From: Virgibacillus sp. SK37
Lineage (GTDB): Bacteria > Bacillota > Bacilli > Bacillales > Amphibacillaceae
Assembly (NCBI RefSeq): GCF_000725285.1
Contig: NZ_CP007161.1
Span: 62,001 to 126,000 of the forward strand
Length of the DNA: 64,000 nt
Direction of reading: 5' to 3'
This document shows positions 55,991 through 64,000 of this stretch, piece after piece. A model generated the notes under the pieces. It worked only from the letters and a program-made list of their open reading frames with translations. It ran no database searches and was not told where the DNA came from. Numbering within the stretch: the stretch's first letter is position 1; every line of letters starts with the position of its first letter. Position numbers and translations under genes: made by a program.

Positions 55991-56499
55991 TGTTTATTTT
56001 AGTGGTGGATGGCTATAACATTATCGGAGCATGGGAAGAGTTGCAACGATTAAAAGAAGTAGATATTGGACAAGCCAGAGACAGACTGATAGAACGAATG
56101 GCAGAATATCAAGCATATTCAGGTTATCGGGTAATTGTGGTCTTCGATGCTTACTATGTTAAGGGAATAGCAAGTAAGCAGGAGGCTTATAAAGTAGAGA
56201 TTATCTACACTAAAGAGAAAGAGACCGCAGATGAATGTATTGAAAAGCTTGTTAAAAAGTTAAAAAATGTCCAAACACAGGTATATGTTGCCACTTCCGA
56301 TTTTGCAGAGCAACGTACCATTTTTGGGCGTGGTGCATTAAGGAAGTCTGCAAGAGAACTGTACATTGAGTTAAAAAATATCGAAAAAGAAATCGAAGAA
56401 AGTATTGACTCACATAAAAATATTAAAGCAAAAGCAAAGATTCCTTTAGATGATAGTATACTGGAAAAGTTTGAAAAATGGCGCAGAGGGGATTTATAA
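55990..56499 (+). CDS. rae1: Rae1 (YacP), ribosome-associated NYN endonuclease
   Basis: Rae1 cleaves mRNA in the ribosomal A site. 169 residues of NYN/PIN-like fold: ILVVDGYNIIGAWEEL, the acidic VVFDAYYVKG, and ADECIEKLV plus VATSDFAEQRTIFGRGA. It starts in the rlmB stop codon (TAATG). It is the last gene of the cysE-cysS-mrnC-rlmB run. Confidence 0.93.
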   Translation: MFILVVDGYNIIGAWEELQRLKEVDIGQARDRLIERMAEYQAYSGYRVIVVFDAYYVKGIASKQEAYKVEIIYTKEKETADECIEKLVKKLKNVQTQVYVATSDFAEQRTIFGRGALRKSARELYIELKNIEKEIEESIDSHKNIKAKAKIPLDDSILEKFEKWRRGDL

Positions 56500-56557
56500 T
56501 GCTACCCAAAAGTAAGGTAAACCCCTCTGTAAATGGGGAAAAGCTTTTATCCAGTTA

Positions 56558-56587
56558 TTGACTATAATGAAGCGCTTACTGTATAAT
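56558..56587 (+). promoter_or_regulatory. SigA promoter of sigH
   Basis: TTGACT (56558-56563), an 18-bp spacer and TATAAT (56582-56587). Confidence 0.7.
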
Positions 56588-56629
56588 GACTTTTATAATG
56601 ACTGCACGTTAGTCAGGAGGTCATTCTGA

Positions 56630-57277
56630 GTGAATGTCGATCAGCTGGACATAGACGATAGCAAATTAGGTGTACTGGATGATAATGAGGTAATCGCTTT
56701 AGTGCAACAGGGTAACAGTCGTGCCCTGGATTTTCTTATAAATAAATATAAAAACTTCGTTCGTGCAAAAGCGCGAACGTACTTTCTCATTGGTGCAGAT
56801 AGAGAGGATATTATTCAAGAGGGAATGATCGGTCTTTATAAAGCGATACGTGATTATGATGGAGAGAAATTATCGTCCTTTAAAGGTTTTGCAGAGCTTT
56901 GTGTCACCAGACAGATTATAACAGCAATAAAAACAGCGACTCGTCAAAAACATCTCCCGCTTAATTCCTATGTATCTTTGGACAAGCCAATATATGACGA
57001 AGAATCTGATCGAACGCTTCTGGATGTAATAGCGGGATCAAAAGCAATTGACCCACAGGAATTACTAGTGAACAGAGAGAAGTTTGGAGATTTAGAAACG
57101 AAATTATCTGAATTATTAAGCGAGTTGGAAAAACAGGTGCTGCATTTATATTTGGATGGCCGAACCTATCAGGAAATATCAGTAGAATTGAAGCGGCATG
57201 TAAAATCAATAGATAATGCACTTCAACGTGTCAAGCGTAAGTTGGAACAATTGATGGAAGCTAGTAAAAACTCTTAA
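56630..57277 (+). CDS. sigH: RNA polymerase sigma-H factor
   Basis: SigH directs early stationary-phase and sporulation genes, among them spoVG in this window. 215 residues with region 2 (FVRAKARTYFLIGADREDII, EGMIGLYKAIRDY) and region 4 HTH (LYLDGRTYQEISVELKRHVK). The start is GTG, after CAGGAGG. It has its own promoter; rpmG and secE follow with a separate one. Confidence 0.97.
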   Translation: MNVDQLDIDDSKLGVLDDNEVIALVQQGNSRALDFLINKYKNFVRAKARTYFLIGADREDIIQEGMIGLYKAIRDYDGEKLSSFKGFAELCVTRQIITAIKTATRQKHLPLNSYVSLDKPIYDEESDRTLLDVIAGSKAIDPQELLVNREKFGDLETKLSELLSELEKQVLHLYLDGRTYQEISVELKRHVKSIDNALQRVKRKLEQLMEASKNS

Positions 57278-57286
57278 TGGCAAGCG

Positions 57287-57315
57287 TTGACACTTTTTTC
57301 TAACCATGCTACATT
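57287..57315 (+). promoter_or_regulatory. SigA promoter of rpmG-secE
   Basis: A perfect TTGACA (57287-57292), a 17-bp spacer and TACATT (57310-57315) with an extended TG at 57307-57308. Confidence 0.7.
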
Positions 57316-57384
57316 TATACTAGCAGACGGAAGATGTCACGTTTTTAGATAAATTATAGATTCCCAGGCTTTGGGGTGAGAAAG

Positions 57385-57534
57385 ATGAGTAAAAAAGTAA
57401 CATTAGCATGTTCACTATGTTCAAATAGAAACTATACGACAACGAAGAATGTATCCACGCAACCTACAAGACTGGAAGTACAGAAATATTGTAAAAGTTG
57501 TGGTAAGCATACGCTGCATCGTGAGACAAAATAG
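57385..57534 (+). CDS. rpmG: Ribosomal protein L33, zinc-binding form
   Basis: A 49-residue protein starting [20 protein letters not shown], with a second Cys pair ([15 protein letters not shown]). The two CxxC pairs mark the zinc-binding version of bL33. GGGGTGAG (57373-57380) precedes the ATG. Gene order sigH-rpmG-secE-nusG is the usual one. Confidence 0.95.
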   Translation: MSKKVTLACSLCSNRNYTTTKNVSTQPTRLEVQKYCKSCGKHTLHRETK

Positions 57535-57569
57535 AGACTGGATTTTAGGTAGAGTTTGGGGGTACAAGC

Positions 57570-57737
57570 ATGTTTAAATTTCTTAAAAATGTATCAAGAG
57601 AAATGAAAAAGGTAAGCTGGCCCAAGGGTAAGGAACTAACAAGCTATACAATAACTGTTATTACTACAGTAGCCTTTGTAGCAGTATTTTTCTTTTTAAT
57701 TGATTTAGGAATCTCGCAATTATTAAACTTACTTTAA
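57570..57737 (+). CDS. secE: Preprotein translocase subunit SecE
   Basis: A 55-residue single-span SecE: an amphipathic N-terminal helix (MFKFLKNVSREMKKVSWPKG), where the VSWPK motif is diagnostic, and one membrane helix (about 27-50). It clamps SecY in the translocon. GGGGG (57557-57561) lies before the ATG. It ends upstream of a separate promoter and terminator that precede nusG. Confidence 0.95.
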   Translation: MFKFLKNVSREMKKVSWPKGKELTSYTITVITTVAFVAVFFFLIDLGISQLLNLL

Positions 57738-57746
57738 TAATATTAG

Positions 57747-57821
57747 TTGAATAATAATATTATGTTTATGCTATAATGGATAATAATATTTCAATTTGAA
57801 AACCCGGTAAACGGGTTTTTT
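57747..57821 (+). promoter_or_regulatory. nusG promoter and leader terminator
   Basis: TTGAAT (57747-57752), 19 bp, TATAAT (57772-57777) with an extended TGC. A short terminator stem, AAAACCCG (57799-57806) with CGGGTTTT (57812-57819) and T run, follows within about 20 bases of the predicted start. The hairpin ends secE transcription and could attenuate nusG. Confidence 0.65.
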
Positions 57822-57919
57822 AAATTGCAACAAAAACATTGGTAAGCATTGCTAATAAATTGCTGGAAAGCATTATTCCATACAAAGGGAGGGAAGGGCA
57901 AACAAATTGTCCTGGACAA

Positions 57920-58456
57920 ATGGAGAAAAATTGGTATGTTGTTCATACGTATTCTGGATATGAAAACAAGGTAAAAATGAACCTGGAAAAGCGGGTAGAG
58001 ACAATGGGCATGGAGGATAAAATTTTTCGTGTGATTGTGCCCGAAGATGAAGAGACAGAGATAAAGAACGGTAAAAAGAAGGTCTCTAAAAAGAAGTTTT
58101 TCCCAGGCTATGTATTAACTGAAATGATTATGACTGATGACTCTTGGTATGTTGTGCGGAACACGCCTGGGGTAACAGGCTTTATCGGTTCAAGTGGTGG
58201 CGGGACAAAGCCGACACCGTTGTGGCCGGAAGAGGCAGAGGCTGTACTTAAACGTATGGGTGTTACGGAAACCGCTGTACAGGTGGACTTTGAAGTGAAA
58301 GAAAGCGTTAAGGTAACAGATGGACCATTTACTGACTTTACAGGCACGATTGAACACATTGATATTGATAAACAAAAAGTAAAAGTTCATGTAAATATGT
58401 TCGGCAGAGAGACTCCAGTAGAACTGGACTTCTCTCAAATAGAAAAACTATCGTAA
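57920..58456 (+). CDS. nusG: Transcription elongation factor NusG
   Basis: NusG binds RNA polymerase and, in Bacillus, stimulates pausing. 178 residues: the NGN domain (MEKNWYVVHTYSGYENKVK to about 115) and the KOW domain (about 125-178, VTDGPFTDFTGTIEHID). The frame extends to 57839, but family length points to ATG 57920. The only purine-rich site (GGGAGGGAAGGG, 57890-57901) is about 18 bp away, further than usual. Confidence 0.95.
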   Translation: MEKNWYVVHTYSGYENKVKMNLEKRVETMGMEDKIFRVIVPEDEETEIKNGKKKVSKKKFFPGYVLTEMIMTDDSWYVVRNTPGVTGFIGSSGGGTKPTPLWPEEAEAVLKRMGVTETAVQVDFEVKESVKVTDGPFTDFTGTIEHIDIDKQKVKVHVNMFGRETPVELDFSQIEKLS

Positions 58457-58463
58457 TTCTTTG

Positions 58464-58501
58464 ATAAGCCCCTCGCAACTTGAGAGGGGCTTATATTTTT
58501 A
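58464..58501 (+). terminator. Rho-independent terminator after nusG
   Basis: An 11-bp stem (58464-58474 with 58484-58494) followed by a T-rich tail. Confidence 0.85.
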
Positions 58502-58511
58502 GATTGATAAT

Positions 58512-59315
58512 TATTTGGCTCGATTGCAAATGTTGGGGTACATATCTCACCTCGTATAATTTTACTATTTCATAGTAGGAGGAAACTGCGACGTAACTTG
58601 TGGTGGACGGAGTAATTCATTTTACAGAAGAAGCACCCATTGATTTGCGTTTCAGGCGGCGCTTTCACACCTCCGGGTACAAGCGCGACATCTGTTCGTT
58701 ACCTCACAGTGTCTTCTTTGCCGCCCGGCATGGCCTCAGCCGCTTCCTCCGCTACGCTCCGTCCAGGGTCTTCGCCTCATGCTATTCCGGCAGGAGTCGC
58801 GGGCGAACAGGACGTTGGTCATGCAATCGTTGCCACAAATGTTTTCGATGGGACGAGTTAGCGCAGTCCCAGGACGTGGCGTTCTTAGATTGCCGCATTC
58901 CGCTCCAATCAATTGGTATACGCTTTAAACTTTAGGACACGGAGCAGCATCATCTAATTTTTTAAGTGGGTCGTGCAGAAAACGATAGGATAAGGTCCTA
59001 CAAACTTGTACTCGAGATATAAAAATACGTTCATTTCAGTTTTTAAAAAGAATTTAATATTTTTTAGAATTTACTCTGAGCGGAGGAAAATACGGAGACT
59101 TCTGGGGGAAATGAGGCATAGGTGAGACCCCGGAATGCGTTAGCATGAGGAGGCTCATCAGCCGCCCCCGAAAAGCGCAGTGTTTTCCGTAGCGGTGGTG
59201 TATTCAGATTCAATATTTCAGTGAACTTTCCAGCAACAAAGTTATTTTTATACGCTAAAGACGAAAAGTTACGTCGCAGTTTATCCATTTTGCGAATCAA
59301 TGGATGTCCCAATAA
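58512..59315 (-). repeat. Dispersed composite element, copy 5 (long form)
   Basis: This copy lies between nusG and rplK in reverse orientation. Module B reversed is at about 58636-58915 and module A reversed at about 59080-59200. The terminal core AAACTGCGACGTAACTT (58583-58599) and its exact inverse AAGTTACGTCGCAGTTT (59267-59283) delimit it. The inner B flank nearly equals that of copy 3 (GTAATTCATTTTACAG, GAAGCACCCATTGATTTGCG), whereas the outer flank is of the other type. Module B has all the extra blocks seen in copy 4. Frames in it are not credible genes. Confidence 0.88.
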
Positions 59316-59403
59316 ATAGCTTTAAATTATTTATTCAAAAAGCAATTTTTGGTCAATACTTAATTTTTATTAGCTCTTATAAATAGTAATCTTTGACAAA
59401 GCC

Positions 59404-59432
59404 TTGCAATATTTTCTTATTCATGCTAAAAT
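59404..59432 (+). promoter_or_regulatory. SigA promoter of rplK
   Basis: TTGCAA (59404-59409), a 17-bp spacer and TAAAAT (59427-59432). A TTGACA at 59393 lacks a -10 at a normal distance. Confidence 0.55.
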
Positions 59433-59481
59433 TTTTTTGTTATTCATGTTCTCAACTTTATGAGAAAGAATGGAAATAGGA

Positions 59482-59508
59482 GTGGGAGGGGACATCCCCT
59501 ATTACCAC
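59482..59508 (+). promoter_or_regulatory. Leader stem before rplK
   Basis: GTGG...CCAC encloses GGGG/CCCC, and a GGGAGG that mimics a ribosome site. A similar element precedes rplA (60130-60154). Confidence 0.5.
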
Positions 59509-59535
59509 ATCACGGACTTTAAGGAGGTGTGTCTC

Positions 59536-59961
59536 GTGGCTAAAAAAGTAATTAAATTAGTAAAGCTGCAAATCCCAGCTGGAAAAGCTAATCCGGCACC
59601 ACCAGTTGGACCGGCACTAGGTCAAGCGGGTGTTAACATCATGGGATTCTGTAAGGAATTCAACGCACGTACCCAAGATCAAGCGGGTATGATTATCCCT
59701 GTTGAAATTACGGTATTTGAAGACCGTTCATTTACATTTATTACAAAAACTCCACCTGCAGCTGTTCTATTGAAAAAAGCAGCTGGTATTGAAACTGCAT
59801 CAGGTGAGCCAAACCGTAATAAAGTCGCAACTGTTAAACGCGACAAAGTAAAAGAAATCGCAGAAACTAAAATGCCTGATTTGAATGCAGCAGACGTAGA
59901 AGCAGCCATGCGTATGGTTGAAGGTACTGCTCGCAGCATGGGTATTACGATTGAAGACTAA
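59536..59961 (+). CDS. rplK: Ribosomal protein L11
   Basis: uL11 forms the GTPase-associated centre stalk base and is needed for RelA activation. 141 residues with the Pro-rich N-terminal [20 protein letters not shown] and the C-terminal RNA-binding domain ending [17 protein letters not shown]. The start is GTG after AAGGAGG (59521-59527); the longer frame from 59470 lacks support. rplA follows after a terminator-containing leader. Confidence 0.96.
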   Translation: MAKKVIKLVKLQIPAGKANPAPPVGPALGQAGVNIMGFCKEFNARTQDQAGMIIPVEITVFEDRSFTFITKTPPAAVLLKKAAGIETASGEPNRNKVATVKRDKVKEIAETKMPDLNAADVEAAMRMVEGTARSMGITIED

Positions 59962-60036
59962 TTTTTAATGGAGATCCAATCTTAGCTTACCTTAATAAGT
60001 GAGTTTAGAGATGGGTTACCCAAATTTATACGGTAT

Positions 60037-60072
60037 AGGTTGCGATTGATTGCCATTACTCGCAACCTTTTT
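60037..60072 (+). terminator. Terminator between rplK and rplA
   Basis: AGGTTGCGA (60037-60045) pairs with TCGCAACCT (60060-60068) and TTTT follows. It could end rplK transcripts or attenuate rplA. Confidence 0.7.
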
Positions 60073-60108
60073 CGTGAATGTGATGTACTATTTATGTCAC
60101 ATGCTTTA

Positions 60109-60154
60109 TAAAAGCTGTTGCTTTTATAAGTGGGAGGTATTACCGTTATAACCA
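60109..60154 (+). promoter_or_regulatory. Leader structures before rplA
   Basis: A hairpin TTATAAAAGC / GCTTTTATAA (about 60110-60129) is followed by GTGGGAGGTATTACC...ACCAC (60130-60154), the same type as upstream of rplK. These may be targets of L1 autoregulation; this is inference. Confidence 0.45.
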
Positions 60155-60173
60155 CAAAAGAGGAGGAAATAAA

Positions 60174-60866
60174 ATGGCTAAAAAAGGTAAAAAACATCAA
60201 GAAGCACTTAAGCTTGTTGATCGTTCTAAATCATATGATGTAGCAGAAGCTGTTGCTTTAGTTAAAGAAGCAGCTAAGGCAAACTTTGATGAAACTGTTG
60301 AAGCTGCTTTTCGTTTAGGCGTAGACCCTAAAAAAGCAGATCAGCAAATCCGTGGCGCAATGGTATTGCCACACGGTACTGGTAAAACACAACGTGTACT
60401 AGTATTTGCAAAAGGTGAAAAAGCTAAAGAAGCTGAAGCAGCAGGAGCTGACTTCGTAGGCGAATCTGATTATATTAACAAAATTAACCAAGGTTGGTTT
60501 GATTTTGATGTAATCGTAGCTACACCTGACATGATGGCTGAAGTTGGTAAACTTGGACGCGTGTTAGGACCAAAAGGCCTTATGCCTAACCCTAAAACTG
60601 GAACAGTTACTTTCGAAGTAGAAAAAGCTGTTAAAGATATTAAAGCTGGTAAAGTAGAATATCGTGTAGATAAATCTGCTAACATCCATGTTCCAATTGG
60701 TAAGCTTTCATTTGATAATGAGAAACTAATTGAGAACTTTGAAGCGATCACTGAAACTTTAGTTAAAGTTAAACCACAGGCTGCTAAAGGAACTTACATG
60801 AAAAATGTTTCATTAACTTCCACAATGGGCCCTGGTGTAAGAGTAGACGTTTCATCATATCGTTAA
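60174..60866 (+). CDS. rplA: Ribosomal protein L1
   Basis: uL1 forms the mobile L1 stalk at the E site and often represses its own mRNA. 230 residues: [20 protein letters not shown], the domain II region [19 protein letters not shown], and [12 protein letters not shown] at the end. GAGGAGG precedes the ATG. A new promoter for rplJ starts just after its stop. Confidence 0.97.
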   Translation: MAKKGKKHQEALKLVDRSKSYDVAEAVALVKEAAKANFDETVEAAFRLGVDPKKADQQIRGAMVLPHGTGKTQRVLVFAKGEKAKEAEAAGADFVGESDYINKINQGWFDFDVIVATPDMMAEVGKLGRVLGPKGLMPNPKTGTVTFEVEKAVKDIKAGKVEYRVDKSANIHVPIGKLSFDNEKLIENFEAITETLVKVKPQAAKGTYMKNVSLTSTMGPGVRVDVSSYR

Positions 60867-60873
60867 TAACATG

Positions 60874-60902
60874 TTGACTTTTGGTTAAACATTAGTTATA
60901 CT
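60874..60902 (+). promoter_or_regulatory. SigA promoter of rplJ-rplL
   Basis: TTGACT (60874-60879), a 17-bp spacer and TATACT (60897-60902). Confidence 0.75.
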
Positions 60903-60925
60903 GATATGCGTTATATAAATGAATA

Positions 60926-61048
60926 TGTTGTACCGTAGACAGTAGGGGCGATCATTCGCTTAATATCCTGCCGAGGTGTTTAAAAGCAGATTAGCCCGTG
61001 ATAGGTTAATTGTTATATTAAGCTCCCATGTCTGCATGGGAGCTTTTC
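60926..61048 (+). ncRNA. L10 leader (r-protein autoregulatory RNA) with terminator
   Basis: The leader carries the conserved L10-leader blocks ACCGTAGACAGTAGGGGC, then GCTTAATATCCTGCCGAGGTG, then a terminator AGCTCCCATG (61021-61030) with CATGGGAGCT (61035-61044) and T run. L10(L12)4 binding to this RNA is known to reduce downstream expression. Confidence 0.88.
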
Positions 61049-61119
61049 TTCTGTTAATAAACAGGCGCTTGCGCTATTTCTATACGGTATGATAAACAAT
61101 GACAATAGGAGGTGGAACA

Positions 61120-61620
61120 ATGTCCAGCATTATCGAGAAGAAAAAGCAAATCGTTGAAGAGATTGCTGATAAATTCCGTGCGAGTCAAACTGCTGTAGTT
61201 GTAGACTATCGTGGTCTTGATGTAGCTGAAGTTACTGAATTACGTAAACAACTTCGCGAAGCAGGAATTGACTTCAAGGTATACAAGAATACAATGACTA
61301 GACGTGCTGTAGAAGCTGCAGAGCTAAATGACCTTTCTGATGTATTGGTAGGACCTAACGCGGTTGCTTTCAGTACAGAAGATGTCGTAGCACCAGCAAG
61401 AATTTTAAATGACTTCGCTAAAAAGCATGAGGCATTGGAAATCAAAGGTGGCGTAATTGAAGGGAAAGTTGCAACACTTGAACAAATCAAGGAACTTGCA
61501 GATCTGCCAAATTACGAAGGTATGGTTTCTATGTTGCTTAGCGTACTTCAGGCACCTGTCCGCAACTTTGCATATGCTACGAAAGCTATCGCAGAGCAAA
61601 AAGAGGAACAAGGCGCATAA
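61120..61620 (+). CDS. rplJ: Ribosomal protein L10
   Basis: uL10 anchors the L7/L12 dimers to the ribosome. 166 residues with [20 protein letters not shown] and [12 protein letters not shown], and a C-terminal helix for L12 binding. AGGAGGTGG (61107-61115) points to the ATG at 61120, not the upstream ATG at 61099. It is cotranscribed with rplL under the L10 leader. Confidence 0.96.
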   Translation: MSSIIEKKKQIVEEIADKFRASQTAVVVDYRGLDVAEVTELRKQLREAGIDFKVYKNTMTRRAVEAAELNDLSDVLVGPNAVAFSTEDVVAPARILNDFAKKHEALEIKGGVIEGKVATLEQIKELADLPNYEGMVSMLLSVLQAPVRNFAYATKAIAEQKEEQGA

Positions 61621-61689
61621 TTGGGTTATAAACAGATCAATCTGTTTCGTTTTATAAAAAATTAATAATAATTAGGAGGAAATAATATC

Positions 61690-62055
61690 ATGACTAAAGA
61701 ACAAATCATTGATGCGATTAAAGAAATGTCTGTACTAGACTTAAACGATTTAGTAAAAGCAATTGAAGAAGAATTTGGTGTAACAGCTGCAGCACCAGTA
61801 GCAGTAGCAGGTGGAGCTGGCGCTGGAGAAGCTGCTGAAGAACAAACTGAATTTGATGTAGTACTTGAAAGTGCTGGAGCTTCAAAAATTAAAGTTGTTA
61901 AAGCAGTTCGTGAAATCACTGGTCTTGGTCTTAAAGATGCAAAAGACTTGGTTGACAACGCACCAAAAGCAATCAAAGAAGCTGTATCTAAAGAAGAAGC
62001 TGAAGAAGTTAAAGGCAAGCTAGAAGAAGCTGGCGCAACTGTAGAAGTTAAGTAA
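61690..62055 (+). CDS. rplL: Ribosomal protein L7/L12
   Basis: bL12 stalk protein that recruits translational GTPases. 121 residues: an N-terminal dimer domain ([20 protein letters not shown]), an Ala/Gly-rich hinge (about 37-52) and the C-terminal domain with [29 protein letters not shown] precedes the ATG. Confidence 0.97.
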   Translation: MTKEQIIDAIKEMSVLDLNDLVKAIEEEFGVTAAAPVAVAGGAGAGEAAEEQTEFDVVLESAGASKIKVVKAVREITGLGLKDAKDLVDNAPKAIKEAVSKEEAEEVKGKLEEAGATVEVK

Positions 62056-62066
62056 TTTCAATAATG

Positions 62067-62100
62067 GGGCTCGTCGTACAAGCTAACGACGGGCTCTCTA
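62067..62100 (+). terminator. Probable terminator after rplL
   Basis: GGGCTCGTCGT (62067-62077) pairs with ACGACGGGCTC (62086-62096) with two G-U pairs; the T tract is weak. Confidence 0.5.
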
Positions 62101-62115
62101 TATATAAAATATGAT

Positions 62116-62178
62116 GAGGAGGCACAAAGTATGAACAACCAAAGGAAGAACTGATGGTGTTTATTATTTGTGCCTCTC
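62116..62178 (+). promoter_or_regulatory. Inverted repeat with a seven-codon mini-frame before the methyltransferase gene
   Basis: GGAGGCACAAA (62118-62128) pairs with TTTGTGCCTCT (62067+100, 62167-62177), one G-U. The loop contains ATG at 62131 encoding MNNQRKN and a stop, with the ribosome site (AGGAGG) lying in the stem. It looks like a possible leader-peptide arrangement. Confidence 0.4.
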
Positions 62179-62216
62179 CTATCTTCTCAATCTATTTTAT
62201 AAAAAGTAGGTGCCAA

Positions 62217-62819
62217 ATGTCAGAGCATTACTTTTCAAAAAAACCTCAATCTAAAAGTTCACCAAAGACATGGAGCTATCGGTTGAAAGGAAGACAGTAT
62301 ACATTTACCAGTGATGTAGGTGTGTTTTCGAAGAATGAAGTCGATTTCGGATCTAAACTATTAATAGAACAATTTCGTCCACCTGAATTACCAGGGGATA
62401 TCTTGGATTTAGGATGTGGATATGGTCCGATCGGTATTGCGATTTCTGGTTCTTACACAGATCGCCATGTAGTTATGGCAGATGTAAATGAAAGAGCTGT
62501 ACTTTTGGCCGAAAAAAATGCTGCTAAAAATCAAATTAATAATGCGGAGTTTATCCAAAGCGACCAGTTCTCTCAACTGGATGGTCGGACATTTGCTGCG
62601 ATATTGACGAACCCGCCAATCAGAGCAGGGAAGCAGACGGTTCATCAAATGTTCGAAAAGTCAAAGACGACACTAGTCGAGAGGGGAGAATTATGGGTTG
62701 TTATACAAAAAAAGCAGGGAGCTCCTTCCGCGAAGAATAAATTAGAAGATCTATTTGGAAATGCAGAAGTCGTAGCAAAGGATAAAGGTTACTTTATTCT
62801 GCGTGCTATAAATGTTTGA
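62217..62819 (+). CDS. ybxB: YbxB, RsmC-like class I methyltransferase
   Basis: A SAM-dependent methyltransferase of the MTS/RsmC type, 200 residues. It has ILDLGCGYGPIGIAIS (SAM loop), the acidic ADVNERA and the N-(D/P)PP(F/Y)-like TNPPIRAG, which suggests N-methylation of guanine in rRNA. The target is inference. The frame is open from 62154, but the ATG at 62217 gives the family start MSEHYFSKKP after AGTAGGTG. It lies between rplL and rpoB, as in B. subtilis. Confidence 0.92.
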   Translation: MSEHYFSKKPQSKSSPKTWSYRLKGRQYTFTSDVGVFSKNEVDFGSKLLIEQFRPPELPGDILDLGCGYGPIGIAISGSYTDRHVVMADVNERAVLLAEKNAAKNQINNAEFIQSDQFSQLDGRTFAAILTNPPIRAGKQTVHQMFEKSKTTLVERGELWVVIQKKQGAPSAKNKLEDLFGNAEVVAKDKGYFILRAINV

Positions 62820-62844
62820 CCAAGATATACGTGTATGTTATGCT
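62816..62844 (+). promoter_or_regulatory. SigA promoter of rpoB
   Basis: TTGACC (62816-62821), a 17-bp spacer and TATGCT (62839-62844). The -35 overlaps the ybxB stop codon. The leader of about 300 bp contains a short hairpin (AAGGGA 62939-62944 with TCCCTT 62950-62955) followed by T-rich sequence, a possible attenuator. Confidence 0.65.
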
Positions 62845-63152
62845 TAATAAATGCTAACATGGCGATTCTTATGTCAAGAGGTTATTTTATAAAAATGACG
62901 TATATTTATCCGTGCTAGGGAAATAATGGTAAGATTGAAAGGGATATTTTCCCTTATTTTCTATTTATATTGTTATTTTCGGCTTGGTATAAAATAGATC
63001 CATAACTTGTATATATTCGGTTGCAAGTTTGTTAGCGTGTTTAAAATAAGGATTCAAAAACAAACTGAGAAATCAGGGAGTTTTTAAAATATATTAATCA
63101 TTTAAAGTAGAAAACTTCTACTGGAAAATGCATGATTTAAGGGGTGAAGCAG

Positions 63153-64000
63153 TTGACAGGTCAACTAGTTCAGTATGGACGGCACCGCCAACGCAGAAGC
63201 TATGCGCGTATTAGTGAAGTATTAGAATTGCCGAATCTTATCGAAATTCAAACAGCTTCTTATGAGTGGTTCCTGGAAGAAGGCATTAGAGAAATGTTTA
63301 AGGATATTTCTCCTATTGAAGATTTTACAGGTAACCTTTCACTTGAATTTGTCGATTACAGCTTGGGTGAACCAAAATATCCTGTGGATGAATCTAAGGA
63401 AAGAGATGTCACTTATAATGCTCCACTTCGAGTAAAGGTTCGCTTGATTAACAATGAAACAGGCGAAGTAAAAGAACAAGAAGTATTCATGGGTGATTTC
63501 CCGCTTATGACAGATACAGGTACGTTTGTCATTAATGGTGCAGAGCGTGTTATCGTTTCACAGCTTGTGCGCTCACCTAGTGTTTACTACAATGAGAAAA
63601 TTGATAAAAACGGAAAGAGGGGCGTTGCAGCAACAGTTATTCCAAACCGTGGTGCATGGTTGGAGTTCGAAACTGATGCAAAAGACGTGGCCTATGTTCG
63701 TATCGATCGCACACGTAAATTGCCAATTACGGTATTATTACGTGCTCTTGGCTTTGGCTCAGATCAAGAAATTATCGATTTGCTAGGTGATAATGAATAC
63801 CTTAAAAATACATTAGAAAAAGATAACACAGAAACAACCGAAAAAGCTTTATTAGAGATTTATGAGCGTTTACGTCCTGGCGAGCCGCCAACAGTAGAAA
63901 ATGCAAAGAGCTTACTTGTTTCTAGATTTTTCGATCCAAAGCGTTATGATCTAGCGCATGTTGGTCGCTATAAAATGAATAAAAAATTACACATAAAGAA
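63153..64000 (+). CDS. rpoB: RNA polymerase beta subunit, N-terminal part
   Basis: The first 282 codons of rpoB; the frame runs off the right edge. The start is TTG, preceded by AAGGGGTGA (63139-63147), encoding (L/M)[20 protein letters not shown], as in B. subtilis where rpoB also starts with TTG. The protrusion and the start of the lobe are visible ([55 protein letters not shown]). The rifampicin-binding region lies beyond the window. Confidence 0.97.
   Translation, partial: MTGQLVQYGRHRQRRSYARISEVLELPNLIEIQTASYEWFLEEGIREMFKDISPIEDFTGNLSLEFVDYSLGEPKYPVDESKERDVTYNAPLRVKVRLINNETGEVKEQEVFMGDFPLMTDTGTFVINGAERVIVSQLVRSPSVYYNEKIDKNGKRGVAATVIPNRGAWLEFETDAKDVAYVRIDRTRKLPITVLLRALGFGSDQEIIDLLGDNEYLKNTLEKDNTETTEKALLEIYERLRPGEPPTVENAKSLLVSRFFDPKRYDLAHVGRYKMNKKLHIK

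Noticed and set aside
60074-60099. Palindrome TGTGATGTAC...GTCACA before rplA, resembling a CRP site
   Set aside because: Bacillales do not use cAMP-CRP in this way, spacing is poor and a chance or local RNA stem explains it better.

Overview
The window is a chromosomal segment of a low-GC, endospore-forming member of the Bacillaceae. Gene order follows the Bacillus subtilis origin-proximal block from purR to rpoB almost gene for gene. It carries sporulation genes (spoVG, fin, spoVT, yabP, yabQ, spoIIE), and the 16S rRNA variable region resembles the Oceanobacillus/Virgibacillus group. The genus is inference from memory, not from a search.

Layout: 1-17263 carries the end of purR, then spoVG, glmU-prs-ctc-pth-fin-mfd, spoVT, yabM-yabN-rqcP, a reverse-strand htpG, yabP-yabQ-divIC and yabR. 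17264-18015 holds a five-unit tandem repeat and a reverse-strand elongator tRNA-Met. 18016-26562 carries spoIIE, yabS, a yabT-like kinase, tilS, hpt and ftsH. 27478-31110 carries coaX, hslO, a parvulin and cysK. 31884-35782 carries folP-folB-folK-yazB and lysS. 36290-41211 is one complete rRNA operon without tRNA genes. 41416-46859 carries an MgtC-like membrane gene and ctsR-mcsA-mcsB-clpC. 47942-58456 carries radA, yacL, gltX, T-box-cysE-cysS-mrnC-rlmB-rae1, sigH, rpmG-secE and nusG. 59536-64000 carries rplK, rplA, rplJ-rplL, a methyltransferase and the start of rpoB.

The genes cover cell-envelope precursors (GlmU), nucleotide precursors (Prs, Hpt), translation (aminoacyl-tRNA synthetases, ribosomal proteins, rRNA, Pth, TilS, RqcP), protein quality control (HtpG, FtsH, Hsp33, McsB/ClpC/CtsR), transcription and repair (Mfd, NusG, SigH, RpoB, RadA), folate and cysteine synthesis, division (DivIC) and sporulation. 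Many control sites are readable: probable SigH, SigB, SigF, SigG and SigE promoters, a Spo0A-type spoIIE promoter with a 21-bp spacer, a CIRCE operator at htpG, CtsR boxes, a cysteine T-box, an L10 leader and many Rho-independent terminators.

The least ordinary content is a family of five dispersed elements, about 530-800 bp each and without protein genes. They lie at about 118-665, 26645-27330, 31195-31725, 46965-47700 and 58512-59315. Each has imperfect terminal inverted repeats (core AAACTGCGACGTAACTT) around two related GC-rich modules in inverted orientation. In two copies the interior is flipped relative to the outer flanks. All sit between transcription units. Compared with the B. subtilis order (from memory), ridA, pabABC, dusB, disA and ispDF are absent from their usual places; two of those gaps hold an element.
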